This document shows, one piece after another, positions 1 to 6,628 of a DNA stretch of 7,580 nt. Source of the DNA: CAZPYT01 sp964590955 (lineage in GTDB: Bacteria > Patescibacteriota > WWE3 > UBA101185 > UBA10185). The notes under the pieces are model-generated. The model did not search any database and had not been told where the DNA came from. It was given only the letters and a program-made list of their open reading frames with translations. A program made the translations under genes and the position numbers. Positions within the stretch are counted from its first letter, which is position 1; the number at the start of each line of letters is the position of its first letter. The DNA is taken from assembly GCA_964590955.1 (NCBI GenBank), contig CAZPYT010000036.1, forward strand, positions 1-7,580, given 5' to 3'.

Positions 1-218
1 CTCTGGTGTACCAGTTGTCACGCCAGTGGCATCGCTGGGTAGCTACGTTTGGTTGGGATAAGCGCTGAAAGCATCTAAGCACGAAACCCGTTCCAAGATT
101 AGAACTAATTTACACTTCGGTGTAAGGCAATTCCTGAGAGACTATCAGGTTGATAGGGTGTAGGTGTAAGCACAGCAATGTGTTCAGCCGAACACTACTA
201 ATTATTGCAATTCTTTTT
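1..218 (+). rRNA. rrl: 23S ribosomal RNA, 3' end (partial)
   Basis: This is the 3' terminal part of large-subunit rRNA (domain VI, after the sarcin-ricin loop). Universally conserved stretches are visible: the segment with GCGCTGAAAGCATCTAAGC followed by ACGAAAC at about 62-87, GGTTGATAGG at about 147-157, and the GTAAGCACAGCAATGTGTTCAGC hairpin at about 167-189, ending in ACTACTAATTA. A variable hairpin capped by a TTCG tetraloop lies at about 111-127, in the usual expansion site. The 5' part lies outside the window. The 3' end is estimated by comparison with E. coli (about 20-25 nt after CTAAT) and could be off by several bases, because the pairing 5' terminus is not visible. Confidence 0.97.
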
Positions 219-382
219 ACGATCAAAGACTAATGAACGTCAATGACAACATAATAATTTGGCGGAAATTTCGCTTGCGAAACTTCTACCGCTTTCTATT
301 CAATTTTTAGTGGACTTGCCCTTGAGTGGTGGACTTAACGGCCTGAAAGACTAAATGCAATTTTGACAATTTATGTACAACA
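219..382 (+). other. 23S-5S internal transcribed spacer
   Basis: This is a spacer of about 160 nt with no tRNA. It contains an imperfect hairpin at about 261-292: TTTCG/CGAAA around a CTTG loop, flanked by GAA/TTC and GCGG/CCGC pairing. It also has an 8-bp direct repeat GTGGACTT (310-317 and 329-336). The last part (368-382) pairs with sequence 3' of the 5S gene (573-587), as expected for a precursor processing stem. No coding signal is seen. Confidence 0.75.
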
Positions 383-572
383 TCTCGGTGGTGATGGCGA
401 TAGTGCTCTACCTCTTTCCATTCCGAACAGAGAAGTAAAACCTATCAGCGCCGAAAATACTGGTTTTAACCGGGAAAATAGGTCGCCGCCGGGACAGTGC
501 GCGTTTTGCGCTCACTGTCCCTCTGGCGACCAGCGTTCAGACTCACGTCTGATCTAATGGTCGCCGCCGGGA
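383..572 (+). rRNA. rrf: 5S ribosomal RNA with a 78-bp insertion
   Basis: The 5S body is clear: TCTCGGTGGTGATGGCGATAG at the 5' side, the loop C motif CCATTCCGAACAGAGAAGTAAAAC (about 417-441), CAGCGCCGA, and the 3' strand ATAGGTCGCCGCCGGGA. A complete ordinary 5S of about 112 nt could end at 494. However, the 3' strand GGTCGCCGCCGGGA occurs twice (481-494, 559-572). Leader 368-383 pairs almost perfectly with 572-587, directly continuing helix I formed by 383-394 with 561-572. This indicates that the original gene end is the second copy and that 78 bp has been inserted. The gene is therefore called to 572 with 494 as the alternative end. Whether the insert is retained or removed from mature 5S RNA cannot be read from DNA. 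Confidence 0.9.
481..572 (+). repeat. 14-bp direct repeat bounding a structured insert in 5S rRNA
   Basis: GGTCGCCGCCGGGA is present exactly at 481-494 and 559-572, with a period of 78 bp. Between and overlapping the copies are two inverted repeats. The larger pairs GGTCGCC (481-487) with GGCGACC (525-531) and GGGACAGTG (491-499) with CACTGTCCC (513-521), with a short inner CGC/GCG stem. The smaller pairs TCAGAC (537-542) with GTCTGA (547-552) around a TCAC loop. The direct repeats could be a target duplication of a small mobile element or the product of a tandem duplication; no transposase or known element is recognisable. Confidence 0.85.
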
Positions 573-610
573 TGTTGTATGTAAATTTATTCAATAAAAA
601 TTGTTCGCGC

Positions 611-639
611 TTGTAATTCCCTGATTACTTCGTTATAAT
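611..639 (+). promoter_or_regulatory. Putative sigma70-type promoter upstream of rpsA
   Basis: A perfect -10 hexamer TATAAT (634-639) lies 17 bp downstream of TTGTAA (611-616, 4 of 6 matches to the -35 consensus). Transcription would start near 646, leaving a leader of about 77 nt before the rpsA ATG. No clear intrinsic terminator separates the rRNA genes from this promoter, so read-through from the rRNA operon is also possible. Confidence 0.65.
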
Positions 640-661
640 CCCACAGCAAGGTTACTTTTTC

Positions 662-715
662 TTTGTTTTATCCTTTAGTAGCCGCGCAAGTATAAAATTA
701 AAAAGATAAAACAAA
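662..715 (+). promoter_or_regulatory. Stem-loop in the rpsA 5' leader
   Basis: TTTGTTTTATC (662-672) is perfectly complementary to GATAAAACAAA (705-715). TTT (674-676) can also pair with AAA (702-704) across one bulged C, leaving a loop of about 25 nt. The stem ends 7 nt before the ATG at 723, and no Shine-Dalgarno motif is present. E. coli rpsA is known to be translated from a structured leader lacking a good Shine-Dalgarno and to be autoregulated by S1. A similar role here is an inference from placement. Confidence 0.5.
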
Positions 716-722
716 TTTCCAA

Positions 723-1832
723 ATGACAAAAGCAAGAAGAGTTCATAAAGCTGATTCAAAGATGACATCATATTTGAAAGATAAAGATGTTGATCTAAAA
801 GAATATCATGCAGGTGATTTAGTTGAAGGTATAGTAGTAAGTGTTTCCCACGGAGAGATTTTATTGGATGTAGGCGCGAAATCTGAAGGAATTATATCAG
901 GCACTGAGCTAGTAGATACAGACAACACATATAAAAATTTAAAACCCGGCGACAAGATACTTGCTATGGTTTTGCAAGCCGAGAATGAACAAGGTTACAT
1001 TGTATTATCTCTTAAGAGGGCTGAAAAAGATCGTAAATGGAGAATTGCCGAAATGGCCTACGAGGATGGTTCAAAATTAGAAGCTTTAGTTATCGAATAT
1101 AACAAAGGCGGTTTATTAGTAGATTGTATTGGTTTACGTGGTTTTGTACCTCTTTCTCACTTAGACAGAGTCCATTTTACCGAAGATTTAGGTAAGTATG
1201 CCTCGGGAAGCGATGCTGAACTGAAAGAGATTTTAAATGTACTTTCTGGTAAAGAACTTCAGGTAAAAGTAATTGAAGTAGATCGTGAAAAAAATAGGCT
1301 TGTTCTATCTGAAAAAGATGCGATGTCTACATATAGTCCTGAAGCCAGACAAGAAAGACTCGAAAAGATAAAAGTTGGTGATAGCCTAGAAGGTGTTGTT
1401 ACCGGAATAATGAATTTTGGAATTTTTGTAGATTTAAACGGTATCGAAGGCTTGGTACACATTAGCGAAATCGCATGGGAAAAAGTTAATCACCCCGGAG
1501 ATTATTATCAGGTAGGTTCTCCAATCAAAGTTAAAGTATTGGGTATAGATGAAGATTCAAAGAAGCTTGCACTTAGTGTAAAACAACTGACCGACAATCC
1601 CTGGGAAACTGTAGAAGAGAAATACCCAGCCGGTACAACTGTAACCGGTAAGGTTAGCAAGATAGTACCCTTTGGTGCTTTCGTAAATCTTGAAAAAGGT
1701 TTGGACGGATTAATTCACGTTTCTGAAACTGACGGACCTTTAGAAGTAGGCCAAAAAGTAACAGCTGTGGTAACGCAGGTTGACGGTTCAAATCAAAAAC
1801 TCGCTTTGAGTGTAAGACAGGCTGCTAAATAG
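723..1832 (+). CDS. rpsA: 30S ribosomal protein S1 (four S1 domains)
   Basis: S1 is the RNA-binding small-subunit protein that helps mRNAs, especially those with weak Shine-Dalgarno sequences, load onto the ribosome. The 369 residues form four OB-fold S1 repeats at about 30-98, 115-198, 216-288 and 302-366. Repeats 3 and 4 carry the classic RNA-binding signature (NFGIFVDL...GLVHISE; PFGAFVNL...GLIHVSE). Repeats 1 and 2 are more diverged, as expected for the ribosome-docking pair, and repeat 2 has an extra segment at about 148-175. Four repeats resemble Firmicutes or CPR S1 rather than the six-repeat proteobacterial form. ATG 723 is used because it gives the longest frame just after the leader hairpin; Met14 (762) is an alternative start, and neither has a Shine-Dalgarno. 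The gene follows the rRNA genes, has its own promoter, and lies 82 nt ahead of the clpC cluster. Stop is TAG. Confidence 0.93.
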   Translation: MTKARRVHKADSKMTSYLKDKDVDLKEYHAGDLVEGIVVSVSHGEILLDVGAKSEGIISGTELVDTDNTYKNLKPGDKILAMVLQAENEQGYIVLSLKRAEKDRKWRIAEMAYEDGSKLEALVIEYNKGGLLVDCIGLRGFVPLSHLDRVHFTEDLGKYASGSDAELKEILNVLSGKELQVKVIEVDREKNRLVLSEKDAMSTYSPEARQERLEKIKVGDSLEGVVTGIMNFGIFVDLNGIEGLVHISEIAWEKVNHPGDYYQVGSPIKVKVLGIDEDSKKLALSVKQLTDNPWETVEEKYPAGTTVTGKVSKIVPFGAFVNLEKGLDGLIHVSETDGPLEVGQKVTAVVTQVDGSNQKLALSVRQAAK

Positions 1833-1914
1833 TGATTTTGCATGTGCCCAAGCTCTTTTCATATCGCCTGATGTTGCTTAAGTTGGTGTTTTGTGAAAAG
1901 AAAAGCAGATCTAA
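1833..1914 (+). other. rpsA-clpC intergenic leader with inverted repeat
   Basis: This 82-nt gap holds CTTTTCA (1855-1861) complementary to TGAAAAG (1894-1900), a 7-bp stem with a long loop just upstream of the clpC start. I see no convincing promoter (a weak TTGCAT/CATATC pair at 1838-1865 is far from consensus), no T-tract terminator and no Shine-Dalgarno. Co-transcription from the rpsA promoter is therefore plausible but not shown. Confidence 0.35.
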
Positions 1915-4251
1915 ATGAGTACAGACAGACTAACAGAAAAAGCTAAAAATGTGATGCGTCAAATTGTAGGTGAGACTTTTGTTTCGGCAAAGAAGCTACT
2001 TAAAATTATTCAACAAGAAGAAGGTTTAGGCAGCTATTTGGTGCAGACTGTTACTCCTCGATCAATAAAGAAATTAACTAAAATCTCTCCTGAGGCTTTA
2101 TTAAAAGAGGCCTTTTTTCAGGCGATACGGCTTGAGCATACCTATGTGGGTACAGAGCATTTGTATCTTGCGGTGTTGAAATTATCTTCTAAAAAAGGTG
2201 ATTATAAGATTTTGGATGCGGCCAAGATAGAGTTAGTCAGGCTGGGAGTATTTCCCACCAAAATGGAAAAAACTATAGATAAAATTAGCAACACACCTTT
2301 GTTAGATGCTTTTGGTGAAGATTTAAATCATGAGGAACTGAGAAAACTAAACCAAAAAGTTGTGTATAGACCGGAATATGAGAAAATGGTTTCCGCCCTG
2401 TTGTTAAAGGATAAATCAAATGTTCTTATTGTAGGTGAGCCCGGTGTTGGTAAACGAAGTTTAGTACGACTGTTAACCCAAAATATAAATGCGCTGGATG
2501 TCCCGCCTGCTTTGGTTGGCTACAATTTACGTTCTTTAAATATCTTATCTTTTATGACGAGCATCGCCAATAAGGGAGGAATTGAATTCGTGGTAGCTAC
2601 TTTGGTGGAAGAACTAAGAACACTTAAGCGCGTGATCATTGTACTTAATAATTTTCAGGATTTATTCTTTGCTACTCCCGCGGGCTTATCCATTCCTATT
2701 TTTTATTCTGTTTTAAAATCTTATTTTGAGGATGCCGGAATTTCTGTTATCACATTTTTAACGCCGCAAATATACGATAAGCTATCTGTTGAGAATGACC
2801 ATATTATTGATAACTTTACAGTACTTGAACTAAACGAACCGCAGGAAAATGATACAAAAAAAATACTCCGTGAAAACGCCAAAATATTGGAGAAGTATCA
2901 CAATGTTGAGATCACTGACAGTTTAATTGATTATGTCTATGTTTCTGCGTTAGACAAAATTAAGGACGAGAGATTTCCCCAAAAAGGGATTGATGTTCTT
3001 GATTACGCATGTGCCTCAGTAATTGCCCGCAAAAGCAAAATTCCACAAAATTATAAATCACTCGTTGACAGAAGTTACGAATTGTCTGGAGATATGGAGG
3101 AGTATTTGGAGGAGGGTGCTTATGATGCTGCCCAAAAAGTTAAAGACAAGCTGGATAAGATTGATCTTTCGTTGGATAAAAAAGAACGCTTAATATTTAT
3201 GGAGAAAAAGCCTTTTGTACTTCAGGAAAAGGATATTGATAAGGTCGTACAGAATATGGATATAGAAGGAGATGATAAAACTAAAGCTCAGGATTTTTCT
3301 AAAATTGCGCACGCCATAAAGAAAGATATTATCGGGCAAGATGACGCAGTAGATGTTGTATCCAGAGCTCTGATACGCGCCAAACTTGGTTTACGCTCTA
3401 AAAAAAGACCTCTCGGTAATTTCTTGTTTTTAGGACCCACCGGTGTGGGAAAAACCGAACTGGCGAAAGTACTGGCAGCGCATGGATTTGCAACAGGGAC
3501 TTGGAAAGGGTTAATTAGGTTGGATATGAGTGACTTTTCAGAAAAGCACACAGTAGCCAGACTTGTAGGCGCGCCTCCCGGATATATCGGTTACGGTGAG
3601 GGGGGAGAACTGACTTCAAAAATTGAAAATCATCCTGACAGCGTAGTTCTTTTTGACGAAATAGAAAAAGCGCATCCGGATGTCTTAAATATTTTGCTGC
3701 AAATTATGGAAGAAGGTGAGCTTTCAGATGCCAGAGGAAACGTTTTTGACTTTTCAAAAAGTGTAGTGATTTTGACAAGCAACCTGGGTACAGAAATACT
3801 CCATTCTAAGGGTATAGGATATGAAGAGAAGGATTACAACGATGATAAAGTAGAAGCCAGACTTAAAGATAATTTAAAGAAAATTATGAAAGCAGAGCTT
3901 TTAAACCGGTTTGATGAGATTGTTGTATTTAAGAGGTTATCCAGAAATGACTCAATGAAGATACTTATTTTATTACTCAAAGAAGTATCTGGTGCCTTGT
4001 TGACGCAAAATATAACTATAAGAGTATTGCTAAGTGCAAAGAGGTTTTTACTTGAAAAAGGTTTTTCAAAAGAGTATGGAGCACGCGCATTAAGAAGAAT
4101 GATTGAAAAAGATGTGTTGGATAAAATTGCACAAGTAATTTTGGAAAACGAAAAGAGACCTCTAAGCTTAAGAATTTTAGAAAAAGATCAACAAATAATA
4201 GTTGAAGAAGAGAATTCTAAGAAAAATAGAAAAAAGAAAAAAAGGGTCTGA
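1915..4251 (+). CDS. clpC: ClpC-like AAA+ unfoldase with degenerate first ATPase domain
   Basis: This is a Hsp100/Clp ATPase of 778 residues, expected to unfold substrates in the cytoplasm and feed them to a ClpP peptidase. Order: a diverged Clp N-domain (1-110, with EAFFQAIRLEHTYVGTEHLYLAV still typical), NBD1 (about 150-370), a short middle domain with a UVR-like helix (about 385-445; a short M-domain is ClpC-type, unlike long ClpB), NBD2 (about 465-760), and a Lys-rich tail. NBD2 is intact: Walker A GPTGVGKT (507-514), pore loop GYIG (556-559), Walker B VVLFDE (577-582), sensor N623, Arg finger R665, sensor 2 GARALRR (722-728). NBD1 is not: Walker A reads GEPGVGKR, the Walker B position reads VIIVLNN (240-246) instead of hhhhDE, the YRG pore loop is absent, and the usual RRF arginine finger is replaced near 298-301 by IDNF. 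IGY (634-636) sits where the ClpP-docking [IVL]G[FL] loop occurs in ClpC/A/X, supporting ClpP partnership. radA follows after 22 nt. Stop is TGA. Confidence 0.88.
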   Translation: MSTDRLTEKAKNVMRQIVGETFVSAKKLLKIIQQEEGLGSYLVQTVTPRSIKKLTKISPEALLKEAFFQAIRLEHTYVGTEHLYLAVLKLSSKKGDYKILDAAKIELVRLGVFPTKMEKTIDKISNTPLLDAFGEDLNHEELRKLNQKVVYRPEYEKMVSALLLKDKSNVLIVGEPGVGKRSLVRLLTQNINALDVPPALVGYNLRSLNILSFMTSIANKGGIEFVVATLVEELRTLKRVIIVLNNFQDLFFATPAGLSIPIFYSVLKSYFEDAGISVITFLTPQIYDKLSVENDHIIDNFTVLELNEPQENDTKKILRENAKILEKYHNVEITDSLIDYVYVSALDKIKDERFPQKGIDVLDYACASVIARKSKIPQNYKSLVDRSYELSGDMEEYLEEGAYDAAQKVKDKLDKIDLSLDKKERLIFMEKKPFVLQEKDIDKVVQNMDIEGDDKTKAQDFSKIAHAIKKDIIGQDDAVDVVSRALIRAKLGLRSKKRPLGNFLFLGPTGVGKTELAKVLAAHGFATGTWKGLIRLDMSDFSEKHTVARLVGAPPGYIGYGEGGELTSKIENHPDSVVLFDEIEKAHPDVLNILLQIMEEGELSDARGNVFDFSKSVVILTSNLGTEILHSKGIGYEEKDYNDDKVEARLKDNLKKIMKAELLNRFDEIVVFKRLSRNDSMKILILLLKEVSGALLTQNITIRVLLSAKRFLLEKGFSKEYGARALRRMIEKDVLDKIAQVILENEKRPLSLRILEKDQQIIVEEENSKKNRKKKKRV

Positions 4252-4273
4252 TTTTGTTTGATAAACTAAAAAT

Positions 4274-5608
4274 ATGATAAAACAAAAGACAGTTTATATA
4301 TGCCAATCGTGTGCATCTCAGGCAGCATATTGGGCAGGACAGTGTCCGAATTGCGGAGCGTGGAACACACTTGTCGAAACTCAGGCAATTAAAAAACAGA
4401 GCGGTTCCGGTGCAAAGGGCAGCCGTGTTTCAGCTGCATCTACTGTAAAATTATCTCAAGTCACAACAGAACAAACTAAGAGAGTGAGCTCAAATATTGA
4501 AGAGTTTGACCGCGTTTTAGGAGGAGGATTTGTTAAAGGTCAGGTAATACTTTTAGCAGGTACACCGGGTGTTGGAAAAAGCACTCTTCTGACTCAAATA
4601 GCAAAAGACTTGCCCGAACAGACAATATATTATGTTTGCGGTGAAGAATCAATATCGCAAATAAAATTAAGAGCGGATCGTTTGAAATATAAAGCAGACA
4701 ATTTGCTCATGCTAGCGGAAACAAATATAGACATCGTTGTAGAAACAATAGATTCATCAGATAGTGTGCCGGGTTTGATAATAATAGATTCAGTTCAGAC
4801 ACTATATTCCGAAGATTTTACCGGTATGCCGGGATCTGTTGGGCAGGTTAGAGGCGCGACTCAAAAAATCATCGAATTAGTAAAACGCTTGGCAGTTCCG
4901 ACAATCATAGTTGGCCATGTTACAAAAGAAGGCACAGTGGCTGGTCCCAAAGTGTTAGAACATATGGTAGACACAGTCTTGTACCTCGAAGGTGATTCAC
5001 AGCATCTTTTTAGAATTTTAAAAACTACAAAAAACAGATTTGGTCCGGTGTCTGAAATAGGAATTTTTGAAATGGCTGACACGGGTATGCGCGAAATAAA
5101 AAATCCGTCTGAATTGTTTTTAAACTCAGATGAAACAAACCCATCAGGCGTATGTACTACTGTAGTTATGGAAGGATACAGACCGCTTATGTTTGAAATC
5201 CAAGCGCTAACCGTAAAAACAGCTTTTGGATATCCGAGAAGAACTGCTAGTGGCTATAGTATAAACCGATTGAACGTTCTAATTGCCACTTTAGAAAAAC
5301 GATGCGGTTTAAATTTATCAAATCACGATGTCTACATAAGTATTTCTGGTGGGTATAAAGTTACCGAATATTCATGCGATTTAGCAGTCTGTTTGGCAAT
5401 GGCCTCCTCTATCAAAGACAAACCTTTAAAACAATATACAGCTGCTTTTGGCGAGTGTGACCTTTCAGGTGGAATTAGACGCGTGCCTCACCAGGATTCA
5501 CGTAAAAAAGAGGCAAAGAAATTAGGCTATAAAAATGCAATCAGTCCTGATGATGCAAAAACTATCAACCAGGCCATCAAATTAGCCATTTCCACCGATA
5601 AATTGTAA
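4274..5608 (+). CDS. radA: DNA repair protein RadA/Sms
   Basis: RadA is a RecA-family ATPase that promotes branch migration and processing of recombination intermediates. At 444 residues it is near the usual 450-460. An N-terminal zinc finger has C10, C13, C24 and C27 (CQSC...CPNC). The RecA-like core has Walker A GTPGVGKS (96-103), Walker B LIIID (168-172), the GHVTKEG segment (214-220) and the RadA-specific KNRFG motif (253-257). The C-terminal third (about 290-444) is the Lon-like domain, with GYSINRLNVLIATLEKR and a GECDLSGGIRRV strand corresponding to GE.gLsGEiR.V. All signature residues are present, so it is probably functional. The ATG at 4274 has no Shine-Dalgarno and lies 22 nt after clpC; the next gene starts 9 nt after its TAA, so co-transcription is likely. 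The clpC-radA-yacL order is also found in Firmicutes. Confidence 0.96.
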   Translation: MIKQKTVYICQSCASQAAYWAGQCPNCGAWNTLVETQAIKKQSGSGAKGSRVSAASTVKLSQVTTEQTKRVSSNIEEFDRVLGGGFVKGQVILLAGTPGVGKSTLLTQIAKDLPEQTIYYVCGEESISQIKLRADRLKYKADNLLMLAETNIDIVVETIDSSDSVPGLIIIDSVQTLYSEDFTGMPGSVGQVRGATQKIIELVKRLAVPTIIVGHVTKEGTVAGPKVLEHMVDTVLYLEGDSQHLFRILKTTKNRFGPVSEIGIFEMADTGMREIKNPSELFLNSDETNPSGVCTTVVMEGYRPLMFEIQALTVKTAFGYPRRTASGYSINRLNVLIATLEKRCGLNLSNHDVYISISGGYKVTEYSCDLAVCLAMASSIKDKPLKQYTAAFGECDLSGGIRRVPHQDSRKKEAKKLGYKNAISPDDAKTINQAIKLAISTDKL

Positions 5609-5617
5609 ACTTGAAGG

Positions 5618-6628
5618 GTGCCGAAAGCCAAAGAAAATCCACAAAAGAATAAAGTAGCGCCCGAATCGCAAGAATTATCTAAAAGCTTTAATTATGTATA
5701 TAGATTTATTCTGGCCGCAATTCTGTTTATCGGCGGTTTCAATTTTTCATACAGCTCATTTTTTAGAGATAACCCCTTGTACGGAGTGCCCTATCTAGCT
5801 GAAATACTGATATCAATAACGGCAGCCTTCATTGGCTTTTATTTAATACCTATGCTTTTTTTGCAATTAAAAGACTGGCTCGAGACACTTATTATAAATA
5901 CAATTTCTGACATAGTGAGATCCTTCTGGGATCAGCAATCAAAAAGAATCACAGATCGCAGACGAGATAAACAAAAACAACTACAAGAGGTTGAAAAACA
6001 AAAACTCAAAGAAGACCTTTTGAATGCAATTGTTGTGGACACCTCGGTGTTGGTTGATGGCCGTATCTTAGATGTAGTTAAAACAGGGTTTTTAGACAAC
6101 ACTTTGGTGATTGCTGCAGAAGTTACTAATGAGCTGCATCAAATTTCAGACAGTGGAAAAAAATTGAAACGTGAGCGCGGAAGACGAGGTCTTGATATTG
6201 CCAAAAAATTAAAATCAGCGACCAAAGTAATAATGCCCACGATTGGCGGAAGTGCAGAAGGTGTTGATGCTAAGATTTTACAATATGCCAAAGACAACAA
6301 GCTTAAAATGCTAACCCTTGATTTTAATTTGAACAAGCTAGCTCAAGCGAATGGGGTAAAAGTACTTAATATAAACGATTTAGTTAATGCTGTTAAGCTA
6401 AATGTACTACCGGGTGAAAGCTTGACTGTTACAATTTCCCAAGAAGGTAAAGAAAAGAAACAAGGTGTTGGTTATATGCCTGATGGCACGATGATTGTAG
6501 TTGAAGAGGCTAAAGAATTAGTAGGTGACGAAGTATTGGCTCTAGTACAACGCGTAATTCAGTCGTCAGCAGGCAAGATTATTTTCTGCGATTTAGCTAA
6601 GAATGGCAACGAAGGAAATGAGAAATAG
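5618..6628 (+). CDS. Membrane-anchored PIN-TRAM domain protein (YacL type)
   Basis: This is a predicted membrane-tethered ribonuclease-like protein of 336 residues. Two hydrophobic segments (about 27-48 and 58-84) are followed by a charged, probably coiled-coil linker (about 104-135, rich in K, R, Q and E). A PIN nuclease domain follows (about 137-260), with acidic metal-binding candidates D141 and D147 (VDTSVLVDGRI), E172 (NELHQ), D217 and D235 (TLDFNLNK), and the YacL-type GRRGLDI and NINDLVNAVK motifs. The C-terminal TRAM domain (about 262-325) has LPGESLTVTI, GVGYMPDGTMIVVE and SSAGKIIF. B. subtilis YacL has more N-terminal membrane segments; two suffice here for an anchor. The GTG at 5618 is called because a TGA in frame at 5612 rules out anything upstream and no ATG follows soon. 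A GAAGG directly abuts it, closer than a normal Shine-Dalgarno. It is last in the clpC-radA cluster. Its in vivo RNA target is unknown. Confidence 0.9.
   Translation: MPKAKENPQKNKVAPESQELSKSFNYVYRFILAAILFIGGFNFSYSSFFRDNPLYGVPYLAEILISITAAFIGFYLIPMLFLQLKDWLETLIINTISDIVRSFWDQQSKRITDRRRDKQKQLQEVEKQKLKEDLLNAIVVDTSVLVDGRILDVVKTGFLDNTLVIAAEVTNELHQISDSGKKLKRERGRRGLDIAKKLKSATKVIMPTIGGSAEGVDAKILQYAKDNKLKMLTLDFNLNKLAQANGVKVLNINDLVNAVKLNVLPGESLTVTISQEGKEKKQGVGYMPDGTMIVVEEAKELVGDEVLALVQRVIQSSAGKIIFCDLAKNGNEGNEK

Larger units (their letters stand above)
368..587 (+). other. 5S precursor leader/trailer processing stem
   Basis: Bases 368-383 are complementary to 572-587 (14 Watson-Crick pairs and two G-U). 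They run on without interruption into helix I (383-394 with 561-572), giving about 27 consecutive pairs. Such a stem is typical of the double-stranded substrate for 5S end maturation. It shows which copy of the duplicated 3' strand is ancestral. Confidence 0.8.

Noticed and set aside
363..557. Open frame of 64 codons over the 5S region
   Set aside because: It lies within conserved 5S rRNA sequence and the insert; the peptide is a by-product of the structural RNA.
481..558. The 5S insert as a recognisable IS, group I/II intron or homing element
   Set aside because: It is only 78 bp, with no ORF and no intron core motifs. A miniature element or duplication is possible but no known family is identifiable.
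573..610. rRNA operon terminator directly after 5S
   Set aside because: No GC-rich hairpin followed by a T-run is present; the only stem is the 5S leader/trailer pairing.
4246..4273. Possibility that UGA encodes glycine (clpC read past its TGA for 6 codons)
   Set aside because: No in-frame TGA occurs in any of the genes across about 2,100 codons while GGN codons are common, so UGA is most simply a stop.
1259..6336. Minus-strand open frames inside rpsA, clpC, radA and the PIN-TRAM gene
   Set aside because: Each is antisense to a well-supported gene, with no motifs, ribosome sites or separate promoters.
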